In this document: piece after piece, positions 47,601-57,141 of the stretch
Layout of the letters: the number at the start of each line of letters is the position of its first letter
Numbering within the stretch: the first letter of the stretch is position 1
DNA from: Elysia chlorotica
Lineage: Eukaryota > Mollusca > Gastropoda > Plakobranchidae
Direction of reading: 5' to 3'
Length of the DNA: 64,000 bases
Assembly (NCBI GenBank): GCA_003991915.1
Contig: RQTK01000303.1
Location: 153,207 to 217,206 of the forward strand
Program-made: the position numbers and the translations under genes
The notes under the pieces: model-generated
What the model was told of the DNA's origin: nothing
Databases searched by the model: none
What the model saw: the letters and a program-made list of their open reading frames with translations, nothing else

Positions 47601-50600
47601 AATCCTCTACCTGATATTGTAAAAAATATTTCTCAAGGCCTTTTCAAACCACAGAGCTTTTATACTTCAACAATTGTTATATTTTGTTTCTCAGCAAAAG
47701 AAAATGTTCTATCTGTTAATAAAGAAAAATATCTTGAATCTTTTTATTTTCTTTTCTTAATTTTAAGTCTTGTCAGAAATTTTATGTTCTATTTTCATAC
47801 ATTGTATTTAGGGAACTTTAAAACCAACCAATTGACATAGTGCTGTTCTTGCTGGTGTAATCCTTCAACATTCTAATTAAAAATTGTCAAGACACTACAT
47901 TTTTTATTCCAAGATATGCCATCTATAAATGACTGTGGTTGATATACCACACCATAGTGAATCAGGAGAGATGTATACCGTCACTGGACTAGCATGAGAG
48001 GATGATGGCTTATCTCAGAGATAGATAGCAGCCTAGTTTAAGAGATGATAATAGTCTGGTTGTTGAAGATAGATCTATATAGATAAAGACCTAAAGATTG
48101 AGAAACTCTCAGGATCAACAAAAAACTGCAGACAATGAGGTGTGCCATTTCTCTAGCTCAGTAACAATGTTGGCTGTTTGTTTGTCAGAAACTGTTCTCA
48201 TTCGCTTTTTTTTTAAATGCTCCCCTGTCAGGTTCCTCTGGCATCTTGATCCACTGTATATCTGGCTGGGATCGGACGCCTCTCTTCGTCTCCCTGCTTC
48301 GCTTGTCTCTCTGGGCGGACGGAGTTATTCACAAATCCCTCTCGGCGTCAGAGATTCTCTATCTCACCCTGGGTTATGATTGGTACCTGTTTGGGTAAGT
48401 TGGACACTCTGATTTAAATGAGAGAGGAAGAAAAAATATGTTTTTTTTAAATTTCTTTATGGAAAAGAGTATCACATGGGGAAAAAAATAATTTGGATTT
48501 TGAAGGATGACTATGTCACAAAAAAAGAGTCAGGTAGTTGGAAAACATCTTTATTCCTTAATTAAGCTTTTTTCACTTTAATGACTTATCAGTTAATTCA
48601 AAAGTAATCCTCTCTCGTTGCTCCATGAATATTAACATGAACTTATGTTGCTTCAGTTGTGTATTTTGATCACTTTCAGTCGTGTATTTTTTTAATATGA
48701 CTTTATAATTTATTTATCTTTTTCTCAGACATGATCTTCCTGATCGGCTTCATAATGATCAAGAGGTAACAACTTTGAGAGAAATGTATACACACAAACT
48801 CACTCATGTTATAAGGAAAATAAAAGGAAAAAAATGAAATTCATGCTAGTTATCTTACAAGTTATAAAAATATTTCAAAACTCAGATTATGTCATTATTT
48901 TTACTTAATTAGTAAGTTTTACTATGTGTTATCATAAAATTTATCACATTTCAATTTTTTACATCAGAATAACAATAAAATATAAAATTCTTGAGATATT
49001 GTTTGAGCAATATCGGCTGACAAAGAGATCTTTACATGAATTAATGTCCTCATTATTTCAAGAGTATCTGTAATGTAAATCTTAAAAATCACAGTTCAGT
49101 CTTTTTTTGTGTGCATGTTCTGTAAAGTATTTTTCAAAAGTTCTACATTTTTCTCTCTTAGATTATGCACTTTTGCTTCAAAGTCTTGCAAGATATTTCA
49201 TCTGATGAGTTTTCCGTATCACCAAGGTATTAATGCATGACATAGAAAAAGCTCATGTTTGTGTTGACATTCAAAAACAGATAACAAATGCTTTTTTTTT
49301 CCTACAGTGCAATTACTTATAAATGGAGAAAGTATGAAAGAGCCATCTAAGCTTTTGTGACTTAAAGTTCTACTTTTAAATGACAAATCGCTAGCATTGA
49401 TGAAGTGAGGTGATGCGGATGTAAGACACGTTCATAATAGACTTAATTTAATTACCCTTGACGTCACAATCACAAAAATCATTCTGATTGAATGGGATGT
49501 TTTGATATGTAGCCCAAACTTTCTGATTTTACCCTGTTGTTACTCTATACAGTACAGGACCAATGGAAAGGTTTGTTTGGATTGTTCGGGTTCAGACCTG
49601 ATCTAGACTTCAATTTTAGATATATCATGGGGGCATTTTATTCCCCTTCTTGTCACCTCCCTAATCAAATGCAATATCCCTCTCCTAATTTTTATTGCCC
49701 TACAATTGACATACAATCTAGACATAGCTGCACAAAGGGCTTTGCAATATAAATGCCATTCATTAATATTTTTATTGTTATTATTTTTATTTTCATGTTT
49801 GTACAGGATAATCTGCATCTAAAAAATTCTCTTGACCAAACAGTCTGCTCAGTGATGTAAATACTGTTTTTTTTTTAAATCTACTTTTCAAACCATTTCA
49901 TATGTGCTAAAACAAAACTAGTTTTGTATTGTTAATTTGCCATTCTAAAGCAAGCTATCATGAGTTTAATCCGCAGACTTTCCTCTGCCCCTCCAGTCCC
50001 TCAAGCCCATCAAGTCCCCCTGCACAGCTGCATTCACCGAAGGCAAGCGAGGGCCGGTCTGACCACAGGCACCAGTCCCTGACCATATCCAGCCAAGGGT
50101 CAGCAGGACTGGGAAACCCCAGACCCCAGGACGCGTCAGCGCACAAGAGGGTCAACTCAGACTGCAGCCTGGGCCTTCAGGAGGGAGTCCTGCTCAGTAC
50201 GTTTCTTTCTTTGGTGTCACAACATAGCCGTTACCGTGCTGACGTGCCGTAAAACAAACTCACTCACTCACTCACTCATTCTTTGGTGTTTAAGGTACGA
50301 TAAGACAAGCCTTTCTTTTATCCTGTAGGGAAATTGGCCTTGGTCATTAAATTTGCCTTGGGCCTACATCTACATCATTAGTCATACATGTACATTTGAT
50401 TCAATTTAATGCCAATAATGCAAAAGTAAAAATCTTAAATAATATACTTTATACAGGACATTTGCCTCCCTAAGAGTGTAGTTTCTCTCCGTGCCAGGCG
50501 AGGACCTGATGAACTTCCCCCCTGTCGGAAGCTGCACGAGTCTGGCCAGCCACAGCAGCAGCGGGGGAGGGAGTGGGCCCACGTCGGGGATCCACTTTGA

Positions 50601-52138
50601 AGCTGGGTCTGAAGTAGACCAGAGCGTGGATGGCCAGCAAGTCAGGAGAAACTTGGCAGGGTGAGCACAGCTTTGTTTTTTTAATTAGCTCTTTATTACT
50701 GAAAGAAAGCTACCAGTGTCATTTTGTGTTCTAACTATACTTTGAGAATACTGTCAGCATTTGCTGTAAATCTTTACATAATATTTGTTTCTTTCAGAAC
50801 CCATTCAGTCATTTTACACTTGTTCCTGTATGTTTAGATGTAAGATCTGATGTTCTATTTTTAAAATGTTTTTTTTTTATCTACACCTACTTCTTCTTTG
50901 TTTGCCTCATGATATCAGACCCCCCAAACTTTTGGCATTTCATCTATGGGTGTATTGTAACTTTGTTTCCTGTAGCATGTTCTCAACCACATACAAACTT
51001 CAATCGGCGGGGCCACTGGGATTTGAACGTCAACTCCCGAAGCAGGAGATCTGAGTTCGAGCCTCTGGCAAACACATTTTTCTGTGCTGGTTTGGTCAGT
51101 GTTTGGTTAATGTGACTGGTCAAGTCCTGTCTTCCTGCTCAGAAGTGCAACTTTAGATTTTAAGAAACCAACCTCTCCCTTTACCTACAAAGTTCCTCCG
51201 TAATTCTTAACAAAAAAAGGCACCTGCTGAAGCTCTCTCTTAAACTGTAAACCCTCTGCCCTGTGATCCTTCCCTGTGCAAGCAGCAGTCAGAGGAAGGC
51301 ATGTCCAGCAAGCCACAGAGGCAGCTGGGTTGATTCCAATCCACTGCCAGACACCCCGGCACCCGGTGATGGGATCCAACCAAAGCATGCAGAGTCCAGC
51401 TCAGATGCGGAGACGGAGCAACTTACCTTTTTAAAGTAAGCCCCCCTGTCAGAGATTTTTTTAATGACATTTTGATTATTTCAACTCACAGTAATGAAAT
51501 GATAAACACCCTTTTGTTTATCCTCTTTGGGACTCAAGATTTTTTTAAAGAAATTTTTGTCCAGACATACTGAACAATTTTTATATCATCACCCTGCAAC
51601 TTTAAAAATGATGCCGTTTTTATATGTCCTTCGATATTACTTTTTTTTGTAAATTAAATAGATATGCAGAACATTGCAGCCAAAATTTGTAATGGTACCT
51701 TTAAAAACTCCTCTCAAGACACCTAAATTCCAATAGTTACATGGAGCAAGAACCCTGAATATGAAACTGAAGGAGCTTAAAATTTCTCTAGCTTGAGGTA
51801 GGGTTGGTATCAGTGTGGCCGATTAAGACCCTGGTTTCACACTCTGGGATCCATTCGCTGTATATGATCCTTTTTAGACCTAAGAGAGGGTCACACTAGG
51901 AGAGAGCTTTGCTTTCTCCAACCAAAGGTTACTCCTAGTTCTCTTGTGTCCAGGTCCAACCATTTTGGTGCCAGCCCAGCGCCTGTGATCCATCAGTCCA
52001 GCCCAGTGTTTGTCCCTCGCCGCAAGCAGCTCGAGACGGTCGGCTCTTTCAACAGTCTGGGCAGGTAAGGCAGTCCAACTCGTCTTCTTCTATTGAGTGA
52101 TTTTCTTTTCTCCTCTCCAGTAGATTTGGGGTGACATG

Positions 52139-52179
<41 letters not shown>

Positions 52180-55100
52180 ATATCTATCTAACTATATATC
52201 TATCTTTCCCTTTCGTTTGCTTTTTTACCATTACAAAAATAGATTGTCCACCATTTCACCCAAAAACAATTTGTACAGGAATAAGAAAATGTCCTAGATA
52301 CGCTGAAAAATATACATTGAGGATGCAAAGGCAAACAACAAAGATGTTAAGGTTGATCTTAATGAATCATGTCAAATTATATTTAAAAAAAAGGAAATAA
52401 AAACATGATAAAGTTATTATATTCTTAACTTTGCATTTTAATGTAGAAATGGCATACGATTGCTATAAAGCAAAAATAAACATTAAGAGTAATTCGTGCT
52501 ATTTATTCCGAGTCTTATAGAATAATATTTAATTTTCTTAATTATCATGTTAAAAATGAGAAAAAAAAATCACAAAAATAAACATCTCAGGTTAATGAAT
52601 TTAATACAATCATGTATAAGTGCGTAAGTCATCACTTACAATGCGTATGGAGGGAATGGACTATTAGAAATTTTAAAATGCAATGAAGCTGTTTGCTGCT
52701 ATACTGAACCCGTAATAAACCGCAACAGTGGCGTATCTCCATGGACCTCTCGGTCGCTTCACTGCTGAAATGCGTCCAAAAGATAAGGGTCCTCCACAAA
52801 AATGGTCACGTGGGTCACGTGACGTGACGTCACGAGCGTGCCAGCGAAGTTCCGGTTGATCAGCTCTAGTTCGATAGTTCTCTCCGTGGGACCTCGCAGT
52901 GGTCGCAGCAACCGCACGATAGCTGAGGAATAAAAAGCATTGCACATTCAGTTTGTCTTAGTCAGTGCGTTTCGTTACAGTGAAATATGTTTTGCAAATT
53001 TCATATTTGTTGTTACAGATAAAACTGAGATAAGAGCAACACTAACAAACAAAAATTAGCCTCTAACACATTAACACGAGAACAATTTCAGCTTAAAGAA
53101 AACAAGCTGGTTCGTAAATCTTCAAAATTGGAGTATTAAAAGAGAAAATAATTTATAGATGACCTTTCATTTGCGTGACGACTGAGTTGGGAAATGATTC
53201 TCTTTGCTGTCTTTGTATAAAAATCATGATTCATTTGGAGACCCAAGGCGCCAAGAGAAGATTTGCTGAAGCATTTAACTCCACTCCTAGTTCTCTAAAC
53301 AAAGCCTGTTGATATTAAACTTGTCTTAGCATAATTATGTACTCAATACTCCATGGAAGTTATGAAAGATTTTTACTTGATTCTACGTGTTATCATAATC
53401 TTCGTTGCCCTCCATCGATGGCAAGGTATATGCCGCCAACCAGAGAGCACCATCCATTTCTATCTTGGGCATGTTTTCCAAGTTGACACAGCCCATAGCT
53501 TGCATTTGCACTATCCCTCTCCTATATAGCCTCACCCTGCCCTTGGGGGTTCCACTGCAGCGCCTACCTTGTGATAAGGTTTTGTGGTTTCCTCAGTCCA
53601 ATATCTCTCAACCTTAAAGACATATTCTCTGCTCTCATGGGGGTATCATAGACTGTTCGGCGACACACACCCTCTCAACAAAATCCGATAGATACATTTA
53701 ACCAGATCGTGGGTTGGAATTGAATAGAGCACCTCCATAACTGAAGCCGAACTCGCTACCATTTCAGCTCCTCTCTCCCCTCTTACCCATCTCTTCTTAT
53801 AATTTATTTTAAACTCATGTACAAACATGCCCTGCCGGCGTTGCTTCTTAACCTTTATGATTAGGTCTAAAGTTACCCGTGTCTCCCGTGACGGCGGTAT
53901 CAAACACCCTGTCGGCGTTGCTTCTTAACCTTTATGATTAGGTCTAAAGTTACCCCTGTCTCCCGTGACTGCGGTATCAAACATTATGTCGGCGTTGCTT
54001 CTTAACCTTTATGATTAGGTCTAAAGTTACCCCTGTCTCCCGTGACTGCGGTGTCAAACATTCCTGTCGGCGTTGCTTCTTAACCTTTATGATTAGGTCT
54101 AAAGTTACCCCTGTCTCCCGTGACTGCGGTATCAAACATTATGTCGGCGTTGCTTCTTAACCTTTATGATTAGGTCTAAAGTTACCCCTGTCTCCCGTGA
54201 CTGCGGTATCAAACATCCTGTCGGCGTTGCTTCTTAACCTTTATGATTAGGTCTAAAGTTACCCCTGTCTCCCGTGACTGCGGTGTCAAACATTCCTGTC
54301 GGCGTTGCTTCTTAACCTTTATGATTAGGTCTAAAGTTACCCCTGTCTCCCGTGACTGCGGTGTCAAACATCCTGTCGGCGTTGCCGCGGAGGATGGCGA
54401 GTCTGAGATTCGGGTAGAAAGCGTAGCCTGTGGTTCGGATGGTCAGGATGGTTACAGGTGACGAGATGAAGTCCAGGCTGGGGGTGGTGATAAGATCCGG
54501 GGGGAGAGATTATGTTAGAAGTTTGACAAAATTTGACTCTAATAATATAACCATGATAGTGAAAAAAACTGTTTACAAAAAATAAAAACATTAAGAACAA
54601 CAAAAACAACAAGAACCAGACAAACAACAACAACAACAACAACAACAACAATAAGAACAACAACAACAACAACAACAACAACAATAAAACGTAAATAATT
54701 GGGTCATTGCATTGTCATACATCAAATGGTTTTGAACGATAATCATAATAACTGTATGGTATGGTATGTTTCTTCTATTTTGCAACAAAATGAACATAAT
54801 ACATTTATTTAATTAGATGATTCATATATTCACATAGAATCTTTCAGTCTGTTACCTCTACCTTGACCAAATGTAGATATAACCCTTTTTATGACCCCTA
54901 AAGCGGGTGGAACAAGCTCGCGTTGGGTGTACACTAGGGGGCGCAAAAGGTTCGGATTCGAGCCCTAGCAATTGCGCTCCCTACTGGTTGGGTTGGTGTC
55001 AGTTTAATGTGGGCTGCTCAAGTGTCACACGTCAGTCTTGGGACCTGTCCACAATAATTGTAGCCTATATAGTGCTTATGTTGGATGTTAAACCAACTCA

Positions 55101-55708
55101 ACAACAACATCAACAACGGGTGTACACGTATGACATGCAAAATGTCACATTACTAACCAACTCAACAGCAACGTCAACAACGGGTGTACACGTATGACAT
55201 ACAAAATGTCACATTACTAACCAACTCAACAGCAACGTCAACAACGGGTGTACACGTATGACATACAAAATGTCACATTACTAACCAACTCAACAACAAC
55301 GTCAACAACGGGTGTACACGTATGACACGCGAAATGTCACCTTACTTGGGTAGCGGCAGGAACTGCCAGGCGACTGTCAGAGTTTTGTTGGTGGCACAGG
55401 CCAGGTCCCTGGGTCTGCACGACCGCTTGTTGCACACCACACCGTCCTCCTCGGTCACTAGCATGCTGGGAGAGGGAGGAAAATACAGGGGGAGGGAAAG
55501 GGGGGGGGGTCTGAACGGCTAGCGATTCTTGGAATGGAGGGTGAGGCAATATTAGAGAGGATGGGTTAGTCGAACTGTCTTTTAAAACTTTTTTACTCAA
55601 TACCGTTTGAGATATATTTGATATGTTTTAGTAACCGTTACGTTATTTTTTTTAATTTATCCTAAAGTGTCAAAATGGTATAAGATTGACGAGAGAAAGA
55701 GGGGAAAA

Positions 55709-55775
<67 letters not shown>

Positions 55776-57141
55776 GAAAATATTTGATGATTAGAGAAAA
55801 ATGAAAGAAAGACAAGAGGGGAAATAGAGAGAACAAAGGATAGACAGTTTCGCGACAGGGATGATCTGCATATCTTATGAACGGTTAAAATTCCAATTGA
55901 ATATCTTCCAAAATTTCACCTAAACAAACTGTGAGGATTTAGAACATTTTTAAATGCAATGATTTCCTCCTAGAAATCTAAACTTTAACGGCAAAACTAA
56001 CTTCTTCAACATGAATGTCATTTAAAGAAATAATGAATGACTTAGTGTTTCTGTTGATCCCTGTCACCCTCCAGACTTACTAAAACTAGCTCTAAATTTT
56101 AGATTCAAATTGTTAATAGCAATGCTATACTTCTAAGGTTATATGCGTACCAGAAAAAGTTCTAAATCTAGTCTAGATCTACAGGTGTTTAATCATTATT
56201 TTTTGGCCTCCAATCTAAATTAGACATTAGATACATAGATTAATTCACCATCCTACAATCTAAATAAAGATTTAGATCTTAGTTTCCAGATTTTTAGGTT
56301 ATTGTTAGATGAAAAAACTATAAAGAAATAATAGAAGAAACCTATAACAGTACTGCATTGATTTTTTTTTCTGTCTTCCAGATGTCTTAAATTAAATTCT
56401 CTTTCACTCCTAAGCTTTACATATCTGTGAGATCTTCCATAAAGATGGTAATATGTATAAAACTAACCATCATGACTTTTAGCAGCTGGCAGGTGATAGA
56501 CAGTGGTGAGCATCTGAAGTCTATGGAGGGAAGCAGGCAGAAAAGCTCGCAGCCAGATGTCACCTCAATCGGCTCGTAAGTTGACAAGTCATATTCATAA
56601 CAAAGCTACCAGTCATGTTTTGTACCCTTTCCCTACGTTGAAAGGTCTATACGGGCTACAAATATTAAACAGTCAAAATGGATTTTTGAGGAATGCATAC
56701 AATAATTCCATTGAAGGATTGTAAAATTTCATGGAAAATTGATCAAGTTCTAAAAATTTGAACTTGAATTGAAAAAAATGCTTTGGGTCATTTTAACCCT
56801 CCATCCTGTAGACATATGGTTAGAGTCGAGCTATATTAATACTCAAATACTCTTTGAATGAATAATTTGTTGCTGTTGTTGTTGTTTCACGCAGGTGCAA
56901 CATTGCTCTAGCAATCAACATGTCCACACTGAGGTGCCAGCGGCTGGACGCGGTGTCTCGTCTCTTCCACGAGGCCTACTACGCTGCCTTGTCGGACGAG
57001 ATGGGGGAAGGTTGGCAGGAGATGGGGGGTAGTGGAGGTGGCGGCACTCTCTCTTCCCTATTCAGTAGTCTGGTCGGTCAAGTGGGGTTCAAATCTTCTT
57101 CCAGGGGAGGGAAGCAGGACAGATCTGGTACTGGTGTGTGA
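38679..57141 (+). CDS. MTMR14: Myotubularin-related protein 14 (Jumpy), phosphoinositide 3-phosphatase, complete
   Basis: This phosphatase removes the 3-phosphate of PI3P and PI(3,5)P2, acting in autophagy and muscle calcium control in vertebrates. Twenty exons join in phase: 38679-38783, 39961-40017, 40768-40862, 41286-41394, 41693-41768, 43259-43280, 44272-44388, 44707-44780, 45932-46002, 46391-46468, 47517-47580, 48232-48394, 48729-48765, 49162-49226, 49997-50196, 50498-50660, about 51286-51435, 51954-52064, 56483-56575, 56895-57141. They give about 698 residues (human 650). Family blocks: LFGRDYKF, GELCGHYP, RFVMPVILFEGK, CRSATLSG, YICDLMVEKKK, TSSEKVDKENRY, TQNYLKLLL. The active site HCISGWDRT has Cys298 and Arg304 of CX5R, so catalysis should be intact. 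Residues after about 385 are Ser/Pro/Gly-rich and poorly conserved; the last exon ends SLVGQVGFKSSS. Upstream starts were not seen. Its last large intron contains the fibulin-like exons on the other strand. Confidence 0.93.
39024..39137. repeat. 114-bp direct repeat flanking SINE copy 2, left
   Basis: Near-identical (about one mismatch by eye) to 39420-39532, in the same orientation. It ends 17 bp before the SINE head. Confidence 0.95.
39155..39411 (+). mobile_element. tRNA-derived SINE, copy 2 (best preserved) in MTMR14 intron 1
   Basis: It begins GGGGGGCGCGGTGGCCCAGG with A-box-like TGGCCCAGGGG and B-box GAGTTCGAATCC. The body has ggttgggtcggtgtcag and ctgtctcgtgtgtggcagca, and the end is gatgttggacgttaaaacc plus an (ACCA)n tail. 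Flanked by long direct repeats (separate entry). Confidence 0.9.
39420..39532. repeat. 114-bp direct repeat flanking SINE copy 2, right
   Basis: Partner of 39024-39137. It begins about 8 bp after the SINE tail. The offset period is 395-396 bp. Confidence 0.95.
41798..42910. mobile_element. Non-autonomous DNA transposon in MTMR14 intron 5
   Basis: 15-bp terminal inverted repeats: left TAGAGCTGCCAACCT (41798-41812) and right, read inward, CAGAGCTGCCAACCT (42910-42896), 14 of 15 matching. A candidate 6-bp target duplication tggctt lies at 41792-41797 and 42911-42916. The 1.1-kb interior lacks a transposase frame but has a subterminal hairpin (ctggtgtattt at 41819 pairing with aaatacaccag near 41851). 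Superfamily undetermined. It begins only 29 bp after the end of exon 41693-41768. Confidence 0.7.
43259..43280 (+). CDS. MTMR14: MTMR14 22-nt microexon
   Basis: It is bounded by tttctcag and GTGAGT. It is required to join 41768 (phase 1) to 44272 (phase 2): it supplies GG-CAA-GCT-GCC-ATG-GAC-ATG-GG, giving RQAAMDMG between KDYILS and RSDMF. Direct joining of the neighbours would shift the frame. Inferred from phase; RNA data would settle it. Confidence 0.65.
44098..44150. repeat. Short tandem duplication in MTMR14 intron
   Basis: The block aaattgaatcattagttcta is repeated once, about 30 bp apart. Confidence 0.8.
50215..50282 (+). mobile_element. SINE 3' tail fragment
   Basis: A short piece ending in gtgccgtaaaacaaact followed by (CACT)n, which looks like the 3' end of a tRNA-derived SINE with a CACT tail. 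No head is visible. Confidence 0.4.
50995..51140 (+). mobile_element. Diverged tRNA-derived SINE, copy 5
   Basis: A B-box-like gagttcgagcctc is followed by a body segment (ggtcagtgtttggttaatgtgactgg) matching the other SINE copies. The head and 3' end are degraded. It lies in the MTMR14 intron before exon 51286-51435. Confidence 0.55.
52141..52480. repeat. Dispersed direct repeat, copy 1, led by (CT)n
   Basis: A CT microsatellite (52141-52178) followed by about 300 bp of unique-looking sequence that recurs at 63601-64000 with few differences. It lies about 0.3-0.6 kb past the stop of the fibulin-like gene on the minus strand. Confidence 0.95.
52759..55465 (-). CDS. Fibulin/hemicentin-like protein, last three exons (C-terminal fibulin-type module), nested in MTMR14 intron
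   Basis: Three minus-strand exons join in phase: 55465-55346 (120 nt), 54477-54341 (137 nt) and 52922-52759 (164 nt, TGA). The first carries a short cysteine segment (VVCNKRSCRPRDLACAT) and then VAWQFLPLP; the second SPVTILTIRTTGYAFYPNL and LAILRGNADRMFDTA; the last IVRLLRPLRGPTERTIEL to the stop. The order C-x-C, D-x-x-C, LP, a GN--F strand and a final beta-strand before the stop matches the C-terminal fibulin-type module of secreted fibulins and hemicentins. No EGF-like exons were found upstream to 64000. So this is either a gene tail whose 5' part lies beyond the window, across the MTMR14 3' end, or a duplicated 3' fragment. Open frames and splice sites are intact. Family call by pattern only. 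Confidence 0.72.
53405..53570 (-). pseudogene. LINE 3'-terminal coding fragment in fibulin-like intron
   Basis: On the minus strand a frame reads LGKHAQDRNGWCSLVGG and then stops. This resembles the extreme C-terminus of endonuclease/RT LINE proteins (AQDR--W-SLV followed by a short tail). Only this end is present. Confidence 0.5.
53834..54374. repeat. 77/78-bp minisatellite, seven units, copied from an exon end with its splice donor
   Basis: Units begin near 53834, 53911, 53988, 54066, 54143, 54220 and 54298; the parental sequence follows from 54375. Read on the minus strand each unit repeats the last part of exon 54477-54341 (coding NADRMFDTAVTGDR), its donor G|GTAACT and about 30 bp of intron. 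Units alternate between two variants (cattatg or cctg spacing; ggtatc or ggtgtc). Confidence 0.95.
54626..54686. repeat. (CAA)n microsatellite
   Basis: Two CAA runs separated by ataagaa. Cysteine-rich minus-strand frames here are artefacts. Confidence 0.97.
54938..55104 (+). mobile_element. tRNA-derived SINE, copy 3 (5'-shortened)
   Basis: It starts within the head (ggcgcaaaaggttcggattc), with B-box-like GGATTCGAGCCC, the body ggttgggttggtgtcag and the end tgttggatgttaaacc. The CAAC-rich tail merges into a 64-bp tandem array. Confidence 0.8.
55105..55345. repeat. 64-bp minisatellite, about four units
   Basis: cgggtgtacacgtatgac recurs at 55117, 55181, 55245 and 55309 (period 64). Each unit ends in a CAAC-rich stretch like the SINE tail. 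The last unit runs directly into the donor of the fibulin-like exon 55465-55346. Confidence 0.95.
55706..55765. repeat. (GA)n microsatellite in MTMR14 intron 18
   Basis: A GA run with one interruption, ending in gacagacagacag. It is opposite in strand sense to the (CT)n at 52141. Confidence 0.97.

Noticed and set aside
52805..52835. Cluster of CACGTG (52807, 52816) and TGACGTCA (52825) looking like an E-box/CRE enhancer in an MTMR14 intron
   Set aside because: It falls inside the last fibulin-like exon and codes TLVTSRHVTHV in the correct frame; codon content explains the motifs.
53834..54374. Regular 77-bp repeats as a CRISPR-like array
   Set aside because: Units abut with no variable spacers, the genome is animal, and the unit derives from a neighbouring exon boundary.
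54364..54797. Cysteine- and leucine-rich minus-strand frames
   Set aside because: Produced by the (CAA)n microsatellite; the real coding part is only the exon 54341-54477 in another frame.
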